From Pseudomonadota bacterium (lineage in GTDB: Bacteria > Pseudomonadota > Alphaproteobacteria > Rhodospirillales > 2-02-FULL-58-16), in contig JACZWD010000002.1 in NCBI GenBank assembly GCA_022572335.1, forward strand, positions 1 through 36,002: a stretch of 36,002 nt of DNA, given 5' to 3'. Below the pieces are notes generated by a model that did not search any database, was not told the origin of the DNA, and was given only the letters and a program-made list of their open reading frames with translations. Of this stretch, positions 14,942 to 22,720 are shown one piece after another. The first letter of the stretch is position 1, and each line of letters begins with the position of its first letter. The position numbers and the translations under genes are program-made.

Positions 14942-14989
14942 CCCAGGCGCGCCCGTAGACCAGCCGGTGGTCGGGGCGCAGCTTGACCG
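14942..14989 (-). repeat. 48-bp near-copy of the mfd 3' region
   Basis: This stretch matches 15850-15897, inside the 3' end of mfd, at 46 of 48 positions and in the same orientation. On the minus strand it encodes the same residues, VKLRPDHRLVYGRAW. Just upstream, GGGAAGG encodes GKA where mfd has GT, so it looks like part of a slightly different mfd rather than a fresh exact duplication. No continuation of the mfd C-terminus follows. With the true mfd it brackets the toxin-antitoxin module as a direct repeat. Confidence 0.8.
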
Positions 14990-15003
14990 CCTTCCCGGGA
15001 CGT

Positions 15004-15030
15004 AAAAAGTTTACGATAAGTAAACTTTTT
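15004..15030. promoter_or_regulatory. Operator palindrome of the toxin-antitoxin operon
   Basis: Perfect 11-bp arms AAAAAGTTTAC and GTAAACTTTTT surround a 5-nt spacer. The palindrome lies immediately upstream of the -35 element. A second GTAAAC half-site overlaps the -10 region at about 15053-15058, within the imperfect palindrome GTACCAATGGTAAAC. This is the expected layout for autorepression by the XRE antitoxin or the complex. Confidence 0.75.
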
Positions 15031-15031
15031 C

Positions 15032-15059
15032 TTGACAGGATGTGTACCAATGGTAAACA
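15032..15059 (+). promoter_or_regulatory. Sigma-70-type promoter of the toxin-antitoxin operon
   Basis: A consensus -35 TTGACA at 15032-15037, a 16-bp spacer ending in TGG, and the -10 TAAACA at 15054-15059 (extended -10 type). It ends 7 bp before the toxin ATG, so the leader would be very short or absent. Confidence 0.65.
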
Positions 15060-15066
15060 ACTGTCC

Positions 15067-15327
15067 ATGAAACTGGTCATCGGGACCCAGGCGGTCAAGG
15101 CACTGAGGAAAATGCAGCCCAAGACAAGCGAGACCATTCTCACGCGCCTGGCGGCCATCGCCGAGGCGCCGTTCGCCCGCCACGCCAACGTGGAGCGCCT
15201 GATCGGCGCAAAGGACGGCTTCCGGGTCCGGGTCGGCGGCTGGCGCGCCACCTATCGCCTGGACCGTGGCAAAGACGAAATGCAGGTTGTCCGGATCAAG
15301 CCCCGAGGCGAGGTATACAAACGATGA
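15067..15327 (+). CDS. RelE/ParE family toxin of a type II toxin-antitoxin system
   Basis: An 86-residue basic protein with the RelE/ParE fold pattern: an N-terminal strand (KLVIGTQAVKALRKM), two helices (TILTRLAAIAEAPFARHANV), then ERLIGAKDGFRVRVGGWRATYRLD and a C-terminal strand with VVRIKPRGEVYKR. Arg in the third strand and the C-terminal Arg/Tyr agree with ribosome-dependent mRNA interferases, but ParE-like action on gyrase cannot be excluded. The ATG at 15067 is used; earlier open codons overlap the operator and promoter. Toxin precedes antitoxin and overlaps it by 4 bp (ATGA), as in HigBA-like modules. Confidence 0.88.
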   Translation: MKLVIGTQAVKALRKMQPKTSETILTRLAAIAEAPFARHANVERLIGAKDGFRVRVGGWRATYRLDRGKDEMQVVRIKPRGEVYKR

Positions 15328-15755
15328 AAAAGTTCACGCCCCTCACCGCCGAAGAAATTCTTGCGATCGAGGACCGTGCCCGCGGTGACCTGGCGGCGCG
15401 CCGCAAGAATGCCGACGCCCGCGACACGCTGCGCCTGATCACAACCCTGCGCAGCACCGAGAAGAGGCTCCGCGAGGAGCTCGGGGACATGGATGACCGC
15501 CGGGCCGTCGACGCCGCCGCCGCCGGCCGCGGCACCTTCCTGCCCGCCGACCGGGTCCGGCGCATCCTCGACGGCGCAAGCCCTCTGCGCGTGTACCGCG
15601 AGCACCGCGGACTCACCCTGCAGGCGTTGGCCGACAGGATCGGTGTCGGCAAGTCCTATCTGTCGCAGATCGAGACCGGCAGGAAAAACGGCTCGTTGAA
15701 GGTCATGTGTGCCTGCGCCGCCGCCCTGGACGTGGACCTGGACGATCTGGTCTGA
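15324..15755 (+). CDS. XRE-family antitoxin / repressor
   Basis: A 143-residue protein. The C-terminal part (about 88-143) is a helix-turn-helix of the XRE type: LRVYREHRGLTLQALADRIG, then VGKSYLSQIETGRKNGS as turn and recognition helix, then LKVMCACAAALDVDLDDLV. The N-terminal 80 residues are charged and helical with TEEI/EKRLREEL-like stretches, and probably embrace the toxin. It starts within the toxin stop. It should neutralise the toxin and, with it, repress the promoter through the palindrome at 15004-15030. Its stop is 23 bp from the mfd stop, on the opposite strand, so the two transcripts converge. Confidence 0.88.
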   Translation: MKKFTPLTAEEILAIEDRARGDLAARRKNADARDTLRLITTLRSTEKRLREELGDMDDRRAVDAAAAGRGTFLPADRVRRILDGASPLRVYREHRGLTLQALADRIGVGKSYLSQIETGRKNGSLKVMCACAAALDVDLDDLV

Positions 15756-15778
15756 GCGGCCCGTAACCTCCGTCCCCC

Positions 15779-18700
15779 CTACCCCGCCGCAATCGCCGCG
15801 AGTTCGCCGAGCAGGTGCTGGACGCCGGCGAGGCGGGCGTCCGGGTCGTCCCAGGCGCGCCCGTAGACCAGCCTGTGGTCGGGCCGCAGCTTGACCGTTC
15901 CGGCTTGCGCGACGATGAAGTCCACCAGCCCGGCCGGGTTGGCGAATTGGGCGTTGCGGAACGACACCACCGCGCCCTTCGGTCCGGCCTCCACCTTGTC
16001 GACGCCGGCGTCCAGGCACAGGCCCTTGATGGCCACGGATTTGAGCAGGTTCTCCACTTCCGGCGGCAGGGCGCCGAAGCGGTCGATCAACTCGGCGGCG
16101 AAGGCGTCGATCTCACCCGCGCCCCGAAGCCTGGCGATGCGCCTGTACAGCCCCATGCGCACGGACAGGTCGGCGACGTATTCCTCGGGGATGCGCACCG
16201 GCATGCCGATGCTGATCTGCGGGCTCCACTCCCCGTCGGCGGCCCCATCCCCGCCGCGCGCCTGGGCCACCGCCTCTTCGAGCATGTGCTGATAGAGCTC
16301 GATGCCGACCTCGCGGATGTGGCCCGACTGCTCCTCGCCGAGCAGGTTGCCGGCGCCGCGGATGTCGAGGTCGTGGCTGGCCAGGGAGAACCCGGCGCCG
16401 AGGGTGTCCAGGGTCTGCATCACGTCGAGGCGTTTCTCCGCCGCCGGCGAGAGCCTCTGGCGCGGTGGCAGGGTCAGGTAGGCGTAGGCCCTGACCTTGG
16501 AGCGCCCGACCCGGCCGCGCAACTGGTAGAGCTGGGCCAGGCCGAACCTGTCGGCACGGTGGATGACGATGGTATTCACCGCCGGCAGATCGAGGCCCGA
16601 TTCGATGATGTTGGTGGACAGCAACAGATCGTAGGCGCGGTCGTAGAAGGCGGCCATGGCGGACTCCAGCCGCCGCGCCGCCATGCGCCCGTGCGCCATG
16701 ACCATCTTCACCTCGGGCACCAGGTCGCCGAGCCGCTTGGCCAGTCCGTCCATGTCCTCGATGCGCGGACAGACGTAAAAGGTCTGGCCGCCCCGGTAGT
16801 GCTCGCGCAGGATCGCCTCGCGGATGACCACCGGATCGTAGGGCAGCACGAAGGTGCGCACCGCGAGGCGGTCCACCGGCGGCGTGGCGATCAGGCTCAT
16901 CTCGCGCACGCCGCTCAGGGCCATCTGCAGGGTGCGCGGAATGGGCGTCGCGGTGAGCGTCAGCACGTGCACGTCGGCTTTCAGTTTTTTCAGCTTCTCC
17001 TTGTGGGCGACGCCGAAGTGCTGCTCCTCGTCGACGACCAGCAGGCCGAGATCGCGGAACCGGATGTCCTTGGCCAACAGCGCGTGGGTGCCGATGATGA
17101 TGTCCACGGTGCCGTCGGCGAGCCCCGCCTTGGCCTCCTTGACGCGGGGGCCGGACACCAGCCGCGAGATCTGCGCGACGCGCACGGGGAGGTCGGCGAA
17201 GCGCTCGGAGAACGTGTAGTAGTGCTGGCGGCAGAGCAGGGTCGTCGGCACCACGACCGCCACCTGCTTGCCGGCGAAGGCGGTGATGAAGGCGGCGCGC
17301 AAGGCGACCTCGGTCTTGCCGAACCCCACGTCCCCGCAGATCAGGCGGTCCACCGGGCGGCCGCCGCCCAGGTCGGTCACGACATCGGCGATGGCGTTCT
17401 GCTGATCCTCGGTCTCGGCGTAGGGAAAGCGGGCGCAGAATTCGTCGAACAGGCCCTCGGGCGGCGTCATCACGGCGCCGGGACGCACGCTGCGCGCCGC
17501 CGCCACGGCGATCAGCTCGTCGGCCATGTCGCGGATGCGCTTCTTCAGCCGCGCCTTGCGCGACTGCCAGGCGACGCCACCGAGACGGTCGAGCTGGGCT
17601 TCCGCCTGCTCCGAGCCGTAGCGCGAGATGACCTCGATGTTCTCCACCGGCAGGAACAGCTTGTCGCCGCCGTCATAGATCAGGCGCAAACAATCGTGCG
17701 GCGCGCCGGCCACCTGGATGGTGTCGAGCCCGTCGTAGCGGCCGATGCCGTGGTCCACGTGCACCACCAGGTCGCCCTGTTGCAGGGACGCGGCCTCGGC
17801 GATGAAGGCCTCGGCGCGGACCTTGCGCCGGGCGGGCCGGGTCAGGCGGTCGCCGAGGATGTCCTGCTCGGCGATCACCGCCAGGCCGGGCGCGGTGAAT
17901 CCGCGCTCCAGGCCGACCACGGCCAGGGCCACGGCGTCGGCGCCCAGGGCCGCCGCCCCGGCCCAGTCGTCCACGGCCTCGAGGTTGGCCATCCCGTGCT
18001 CGGCGAACAGCGATCCCAGGCGGTCGCGCGAGCCCCGGGTGAACGCCGCGATGACCACCCGGCGGCCGGCGTTTTGTTCGGCGGCGACGTGGTCGCGCAG
18101 CGCGTCGAAGACGTTGACGCCGGGTTGGGCGCGGGCGTCGCCGAAGTCCCTGCCCGGCCGCCCGCCGGCGTCCACCGCTCCGGCCTGGCCCTCGGGCGCC
18201 CCGAAGGGCGACAACAGGCCGACGGACCGGCGCTCCAGAGCCGTGTCCCACGCGGCCCCGTCCAGGTACAGCCGGTCCGGCGGCACCGGGTTGTAGAGGG
18301 TGCCGGCGGCGGCGAGCCCGGTTCCGGCGATGGTGGTGCGCGCCGCGTAGTACTCGGCGATGAGATCGAGCCGGGCGTCGCGCGCCGCCTCCGCCTGGTG
18401 ATCGAGGATGAGCGCCCAGCCGGGCACATAGTCGAGCAGGGTTTCCAGGCGTTCGTGGAAGAGCGGCAGCCAGTGCTCCATGCCCATGTGCCGGCGGCCG
18501 GCCGAGACCGCCTCGTACAGGGGATCGTCGCGCGCCGGCACCCCGAACAGGACCCGGTAGCCGGACCGGAAGCGCGCCACCGCCGCCTCGTCCAGCGGCA
18601 TCTCGCTCACCGGCTTGAGCGCCGTGCCCTGCAGCGTGCCGGTGGTGCGCTGGGTGGCGGGGTCGAAGGCGCGGATGCCCTCCAGGTCGTCGCCGAAGAA

Positions 18701-19258
18701 ATCCAGGCGCACCGGTTCGGCGCGGCCCGGCGGAAAGACATCGACGATGCCCCCGCGGACGGCGTATTCGCCGGGCTCCATGACCGTTCCCGAGCGCACG
18801 TAGCCGCTGCCGGAGAGGAACGCCACCAGCGCCTCGGGGTCCAGGGGCCGGCCCTGGGTGGCGTGCAGGGTAGCACCGTGGAAGACGGCGCGCGGCGGCA
18901 CCCGTTGCAGGAGCGCCGACACCGTGGTCAACACCACCCGCCCGGCCGCCTCGTCCGGTGCCGTTTCCAGAAGCCGGGTCAGGGTGTCGATGCGGCGGCT
19001 GACGATCTCGGCGTTGGGCGAAACCCGGTCGTAGGGCAGGCAGTCCCAGGCGGGGAATTCCAGGCGCTCGATCCGCGGCGCGAAGAAGGCGAGCGCCTCG
19101 GCCATGCGGGCCAGGCGCACGTCGTCGCGGGCGACGAACACGAGGCCGGCCGCGGCGTCCCGGGCGAGCTCGGCCATGAGCAGCGCGTCGAAGCCCTCGG
19201 GCGCCCCGGAGATCAGCAGCCGGCCGGGGCGTTCCAGCTTCTTCGTTAACAATTCCAA
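15779..19258 (-). CDS. mfd: Transcription-repair coupling factor
   Basis: An 1159-residue ATP-dependent translocase that removes stalled RNA polymerase and recruits UvrA. Domains in order: a UvrB-like N-terminal module (about 1-330), the CarD-like RNA-polymerase-interaction domain (GDLVVHVDHGIGRYDGLDTI, about 490-560), the RecG-like SF2 motor with Walker A GDVGFGKTE near 643 and DEEQ near 739, and a C-terminal TRCF domain ending in RLVYGRAWDD. Length is normal, so the gene is intact despite the duplicated piece of its 3' end at 14942. The start is a TTG four bases after the sdhE stop, with only a weak ribosome site; no ATG is near, so coupling to sdhE is likely. Confidence 0.97.
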   Translation of the reverse strand: MELLTKKLERPGRLLISGAPEGFDALLMAELARDAAAGLVFVARDDVRLARMAEALAFFAPRIERLEFPAWDCLPYDRVSPNAEIVSRRIDTLTRLLETAPDEAAGRVVLTTVSALLQRVPPRAVFHGATLHATQGRPLDPEALVAFLSGSGYVRSGTVMEPGEYAVRGGIVDVFPPGRAEPVRLDFFGDDLEGIRAFDPATQRTTGTLQGTALKPVSEMPLDEAAVARFRSGYRVLFGVPARDDPLYEAVSAGRRHMGMEHWLPLFHERLETLLDYVPGWALILDHQAEAARDARLDLIAEYYAARTTIAGTGLAAAGTLYNPVPPDRLYLDGAAWDTALERRSVGLLSPFGAPEGQAGAVDAGGRPGRDFGDARAQPGVNVFDALRDHVAAEQNAGRRVVIAAFTRGSRDRLGSLFAEHGMANLEAVDDWAGAAALGADAVALAVVGLERGFTAPGLAVIAEQDILGDRLTRPARRKVRAEAFIAEAASLQQGDLVVHVDHGIGRYDGLDTIQVAGAPHDCLRLIYDGGDKLFLPVENIEVISRYGSEQAEAQLDRLGGVAWQSRKARLKKRIRDMADELIAVAAARSVRPGAVMTPPEGLFDEFCARFPYAETEDQQNAIADVVTDLGGGRPVDRLICGDVGFGKTEVALRAAFITAFAGKQVAVVVPTTLLCRQHYYTFSERFADLPVRVAQISRLVSGPRVKEAKAGLADGTVDIIIGTHALLAKDIRFRDLGLLVVDEEQHFGVAHKEKLKKLKADVHVLTLTATPIPRTLQMALSGVREMSLIATPPVDRLAVRTFVLPYDPVVIREAILREHYRGGQTFYVCPRIEDMDGLAKRLGDLVPEVKMVMAHGRMAARRLESAMAAFYDRAYDLLLSTNIIESGLDLPAVNTIVIHRADRFGLAQLYQLRGRVGRSKVRAYAYLTLPPRQRLSPAAEKRLDVMQTLDTLGAGFSLASHDLDIRGAGNLLGEEQSGHIREVGIELYQHMLEEAVAQARGGDGAADGEWSPQISIGMPVRIPEEYVADLSVRMGLYRRIARLRGAGEIDAFAAELIDRFGALPPEVENLLKSVAIKGLCLDAGVDKVEAGPKGAVVSFRNAQFANPAGLVDFIVAQAGTVKLRPDHRLVYGRAWDDPDARLAGVQHLLGELAAIAAG

Positions 19259-19262
19259 TTTC

Positions 19263-19514
19263 TTACAGGCTATTCTTAAAATTCCGAAGTAACTTCATGA
19301 CACCGTTGTCCAGGGCCGGCGGCACCGCCGTCCTGCCGGTGATCCAGTCGAAGAGGTCGTTGTCGTTCTCATCGAGCAGGGTTTCGAACTGCTCCAGCTG
19401 CTCGCCGCTCAGGTCGTTCAGGTGGCGCTGGGCGAAACCGCCGAGCAGGATGTCGGTCTCCTGCATGCCCCGGTGGCGGCTGCGGAACAGCACGCGCTTA
19501 CGGCGGGAATCCAC
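19263..19514 (-). CDS. sdhE: FAD assembly factor SdhE
   Basis: An 83-residue protein of the SdhE/Sdh5 family, which promotes covalent flavinylation of the succinate dehydrogenase flavoprotein. The signature R15-G-M-Q-E19 contains the conserved RGxxE, followed by LLGGFAQRHL and the acidic NDLFDWITGR. The GTG at 19514 is chosen: GGGGGAG lies about six bases upstream, and DSRRKRVLFRS is where the family begins. A longer frame to 19628 would overlap the recG start and add unrelated residues. The sdhE-mfd pair divergent from recG is a familiar alphaproteobacterial order; the 112-bp gap to recG must hold both promoters. Confidence 0.93.
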   Translation of the reverse strand: MDSRRKRVLFRSRHRGMQETDILLGGFAQRHLNDLSGEQLEQFETLLDENDNDLFDWITGRTAVPPALDNGVMKLLRNFKNSL

Positions 19515-19626
19515 GGTTTTCTCCCCCAAGCCCGGAAACGCGACAGGTGCGTACTCGCGGGCCGCCTTCGGATGCCCTAGGATATAGAGCCTCGAGGCCC
19601 CGATGTCAGCCACGTAGCCTTCCGCC

Positions 19627-21708
19627 ATGCGCCCGGAAATCCTCTACCCCCTGTTCGCGCCCGTGACGACCCTTTCCGGCGTCGGGCCGCGCATCGCCAA
19701 ATCCATCGAGAAGGCGGCCGGGCCGCGCATCGTGGATCTGTTCTGGCACCTGCCCAACGGCATCATCGACCGCCGCCACGCGCCCTGCGTGGCCGACGCC
19801 GAGCCGGGGGTGGTGGCGACCATGACCGTGCGGGTGGTCCGCCACCAGAAGCCGGGCAATCCCCGCCGGCCCTACAAGGTGTACTGCGCCGATGATTCGG
19901 GCACCCTGGCGCTGGTGTTTTTCCATGCCCGGCCCGACTACCTCAGGCGCGTCCTGCCCGAGGGCGAGACCCGGGTGGTCAGCGGCACGGTGGAACGGTT
20001 CGGCCGGGAGATCCAGATCACCCACCCCGACCACATCGGCACCCTCGAAGAGCTCGGCCGCCTGCAGGCCGTCGAGCCGGTCTATCCCCTGACCGCCGGC
20101 CTCACCCTCAAGGTCCTGGGCAAGGCGGTCCGGGGCGCGCTGGAACAGGCGCCCGGGCTGGACGAATGGATCGACCGGGCGTTCCTCGCCCGCCACGGCT
20201 GGAAACCCTGGCACGCGGCGCTCGGCGAGGCCCACGCACCGGCCGACGCGGCGGCCCTGGAACCCACATCGTCGGCCCGGCAACGCCTCGCCTTCGACGA
20301 GCTGCTCGCCAACCAGCTGGCCCTGGCCCTGGTGCGCGCCAACATGCGGCGCGTCGCCGGCCGCGGCCTCGAAGGCGACGGGCGGCTGCGGCGCAAGGTC
20401 ACCGAAGCCCTCCCCTTCCGCCTCACCGGGTCACAGGAGAAGGCGCTCGACGACATCGCCGCCGACATGGCCGCCGACGCCCGCATGCTGCGCCTGTTGC
20501 AGGGCGACGTGGGCAGCGGCAAGACCGTGGTCGCCTTGCTGAGCATGCTCAACGCCGTCGAATGCGGCGCCCAGGCGGTGCTCATGGCGCCCACCGATAT
20601 CCTCGCCCGCCAGCACATGGCCACCATCGAGCCCCTGGCCGCGGCGGCCGGCGTCACGGTGGCGCTGCTGACGGGGCGCGAGAAGGGGCGGGCGCGCAAG
20701 ACCCTGCTCGACGACCTGGCCGGCGGCCAGGCGGCGCTGGCCGTGGGCACCCACGCGCTGTTCCAGGACGACGTCGCCTTCCACGACCTGGCCCTCGCCG
20801 TGATCGACGAGCAGCACCGCTTCGGGGTGCACCAGCGCCTGACCCTGGCCGCCAAGGGACGGGCCGCGGACGTGCTGGTGATGACGGCGACCCCCATCCC
20901 CCGCACCCTGATGCTCACCGCCTATGGCGACATGGACGAATCCAGGCTCCTCGAAAAGCCGGCCGGGCGGCCGCCCGTGGACACCCGGGTGATGCCGCTG
21001 GAACGCCTGGAAGAGGTGATCGCCGCCGTCGCCCGGGCCGCCGAAGGGGGCGCCAAGGTCTACTGGGTGTGCCCCCTGGTGGAGGAATCCGAAGCCCTCG
21101 ACGCCGCCGCCGCCGAGGAGCGCCACGGCCAGCTGGCGCGGGTTTTCGGCGAGCGCGTCGGACTGCTGCACGGGCGCCTGAAAGGCGCCGACAAGGACGC
21201 GGCCATGCAGGCCTTCGCCGCCGGCACGGTGGACATCCTGGTGTGCACCACGGTGGTCGAGGTGGGCATGGACGTGCCCGCGGCCACGGTGATGGTGATC
21301 GAACACGCCGAGCGCTTCGGCCTGTCCCAGCTTCATCAGCTGCGCGGCCGCATCGGCCGCGGCACCACGGCGTCCACCTGCCTGTTGCTGTACGCCGCGC
21401 CCCTCACCGAGACGGCGCGCGGACGGCTCGCCATCATGCGCCAGACCGACGACGGCTTCCGCATCGCCGAGGAGGACCTGCGCCTGCGCGGCGCCGGCGA
21501 GTTGCTCGGCACCCGCCAAAGCGGCATGCCCGAATTCCGCCTCGCCGACCTCGCCGCCCACGGCGAGCTGCTGGCGGCGGCCCGCGACGACGCCGGGCTC
21601 ATCCTGGCAAGGGATTCGAACCTCACCTCGGCCCGCGGCCGCGCCCTGCGCACCCTCCTTTACCTGTTCGAGCGCGACGCGGCGGTGAAGTACCTGCGTT
21701 CGGGGTAA
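19627..21708 (+). CDS. recG: ATP-dependent DNA helicase RecG
   Basis: A 693-residue SF2 helicase that remodels stalled forks and Holliday junctions. An N-terminal wedge/OB domain (helix-hairpin-like TLSGVGPRIAKSIEKA near 15-32, VRVVRHQKPGNPRRPYKVYC near 65-85) precedes the motor with Walker A GDVGSGKTVV near 293, DEQHRFGVHQR near 393 and TATPIPRTLMLTAYGD. The second RecA-like lobe contains QLRGRIGRG, and TRQSGMPEFRLADL is typical of the C-terminus. Length is normal. The ATG at 19627 has no strong ribosome site. Its stop is one base from the stop of the converging DUF502 gene. Confidence 0.97.
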   Translation: MRPEILYPLFAPVTTLSGVGPRIAKSIEKAAGPRIVDLFWHLPNGIIDRRHAPCVADAEPGVVATMTVRVVRHQKPGNPRRPYKVYCADDSGTLALVFFHARPDYLRRVLPEGETRVVSGTVERFGREIQITHPDHIGTLEELGRLQAVEPVYPLTAGLTLKVLGKAVRGALEQAPGLDEWIDRAFLARHGWKPWHAALGEAHAPADAAALEPTSSARQRLAFDELLANQLALALVRANMRRVAGRGLEGDGRLRRKVTEALPFRLTGSQEKALDDIAADMAADARMLRLLQGDVGSGKTVVALLSMLNAVECGAQAVLMAPTDILARQHMATIEPLAAAAGVTVALLTGREKGRARKTLLDDLAGGQAALAVGTHALFQDDVAFHDLALAVIDEQHRFGVHQRLTLAAKGRAADVLVMTATPIPRTLMLTAYGDMDESRLLEKPAGRPPVDTRVMPLERLEEVIAAVARAAEGGAKVYWVCPLVEESEALDAAAAEERHGQLARVFGERVGLLHGRLKGADKDAAMQAFAAGTVDILVCTTVVEVGMDVPAATVMVIEHAERFGLSQLHQLRGRIGRGTTASTCLLLYAAPLTETARGRLAIMRQTDDGFRIAEEDLRLRGAGELLGTRQSGMPEFRLADLAAHGELLAAARDDAGLILARDSNLTSARGRALRTLLYLFERDAAVKYLRSG

Positions 21709-21709
21709 A

Positions 21710-22507
21710 TCAATTCTTCTTGGTGACCAGGACCGGGGTGCGGTCCTTCTCGCGCAGGACGTCCAGGTCCTCGTAGGTGGCGGCCGAGACCTTGGGGATT
21801 TTCTGCTCCTCCAGGGGACGGCGGTCGGGGGGCGTGACGATGCCGCCCGAGATGACCATCTTGATGGCCTCTTCCACGCTCATGGACAGCGGCGCCAACT
21901 CCTTCCTGGGCACGAACAGCAGGAATCCGGACGTCGGGTTGGGCGTGGTCGGCAGGAAGATGTTGATGCATTCCTCCTCGGTGATGTTCTGGACCTCGCC
22001 CTCGGTGCGCCCGGTGATGAAGGCGATGGCCCACATGCCCCGCCTCGGGTATTCCACCAGCACCGCTTCGCGGAAGGCGTTGGACTGGTGGGCGAGGATG
22101 GTCTCGAAGATCTGCTTGAACGCGCCGTAGACGCCGCGGATCACCGGCATGCGCGCCAGCACCCCTTCGCTCGTGCGCACCCACAGGCGGCCCAGGATGC
22201 CCGCGGTCAGCGCCCCGATCAGGGTCAGGACGACGGCCATGACGAACAGCCCCAGCCCGGGCAGGGCGAACGGCAGGTACGTGGTCGGGTTGTACGCCTC
22301 GGGGATCAGCGGCGTCACCTGGCGGTCGACGAAGCTGATGAACAGCCAGGCCAGGTAAAGGGTGATGGAAATGGGCGCCGTGACCAGGATGCCGGCAAGG
22401 AAGTAGGCGCGCAACCGGGCGCTCAGGGTCATTTTTTTGGCCGGTTTCGGCCGGCCGGCCGGATTTCCGTCCGTCGCCGGCGGTATGTCGGGCGATGTGG
22501 TGCTCAT
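21710..22507 (-). CDS. DUF502 family membrane protein
   Basis: A 265-residue protein with a proline-rich cytosolic N-terminus (about 1-28), two hydrophobic helices (about 33-60, YFLAGILVTAPISITLYLAW; and about 80-105, LGLFVMAVVLTLIGALTAGI) and a soluble domain with MPVIRGVYGAFKQIFETIL, MWAIAFITGR and INIFLPTTPNPTSGFLLFVP, the core of DUF502. Function is unknown. It often stands beside recG in alphaproteobacteria, as here, but converges on it with only one base between stops, so mRNA ends must overlap. The ATG at 22507 is used. The 213 bp upstream shows no clear promoter. Confidence 0.9.
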   Translation of the reverse strand: MSTTSPDIPPATDGNPAGRPKPAKKMTLSARLRAYFLAGILVTAPISITLYLAWLFISFVDRQVTPLIPEAYNPTTYLPFALPGLGLFVMAVVLTLIGALTAGILGRLWVRTSEGVLARMPVIRGVYGAFKQIFETILAHQSNAFREAVLVEYPRRGMWAIAFITGRTEGEVQNITEEECINIFLPTTPNPTSGFLLFVPRKELAPLSMSVEEAIKMVISGGIVTPPDRRPLEEQKIPKVSAATYEDLDVLREKDRTPVLVTKKN

Positions 22508-22720
22508 CTCACGCCGGGTCCCTGGGTTGCCGCGGCGGGACCAGCATTGTCCAGGCCCCGGCCAAAGGCAACGGCGGACTTGCCCGGCCGGTGGTTCATG
22601 GGGCGAGACACCCGGGAAATTCCTCCACGATTTGCCCCCGCGCCCGCTTGGCCGCGAGGCGGGACCCGTTGACCGGGGTGATAAGGCGAAGGGCCGCCTC
22701 CCGGGCCCTGGCGGGCGAAT

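Noticed and set aside
13653..15251. A long minus-strand open frame of over 500 codons including the small secreted protein
   Set aside because: Only the last 80 codons have a ribosome site and signal peptide; the rest lies opposite the FrnE-like gene and the repeats.
15067..15755. Toxin-antitoxin module as part of a larger defence island
   Set aside because: No restriction, CRISPR, Gabija-, Thoeris- or CBASS-like gene is adjacent; the neighbours are core mfd and a repeat.
15815..19249. A plus-strand open frame of over 1100 codons opposite mfd
   Set aside because: It mirrors the GC-rich codon pattern of mfd, has no domain, and is rich in His/Gly/Arg as antisense frames of such genes are.
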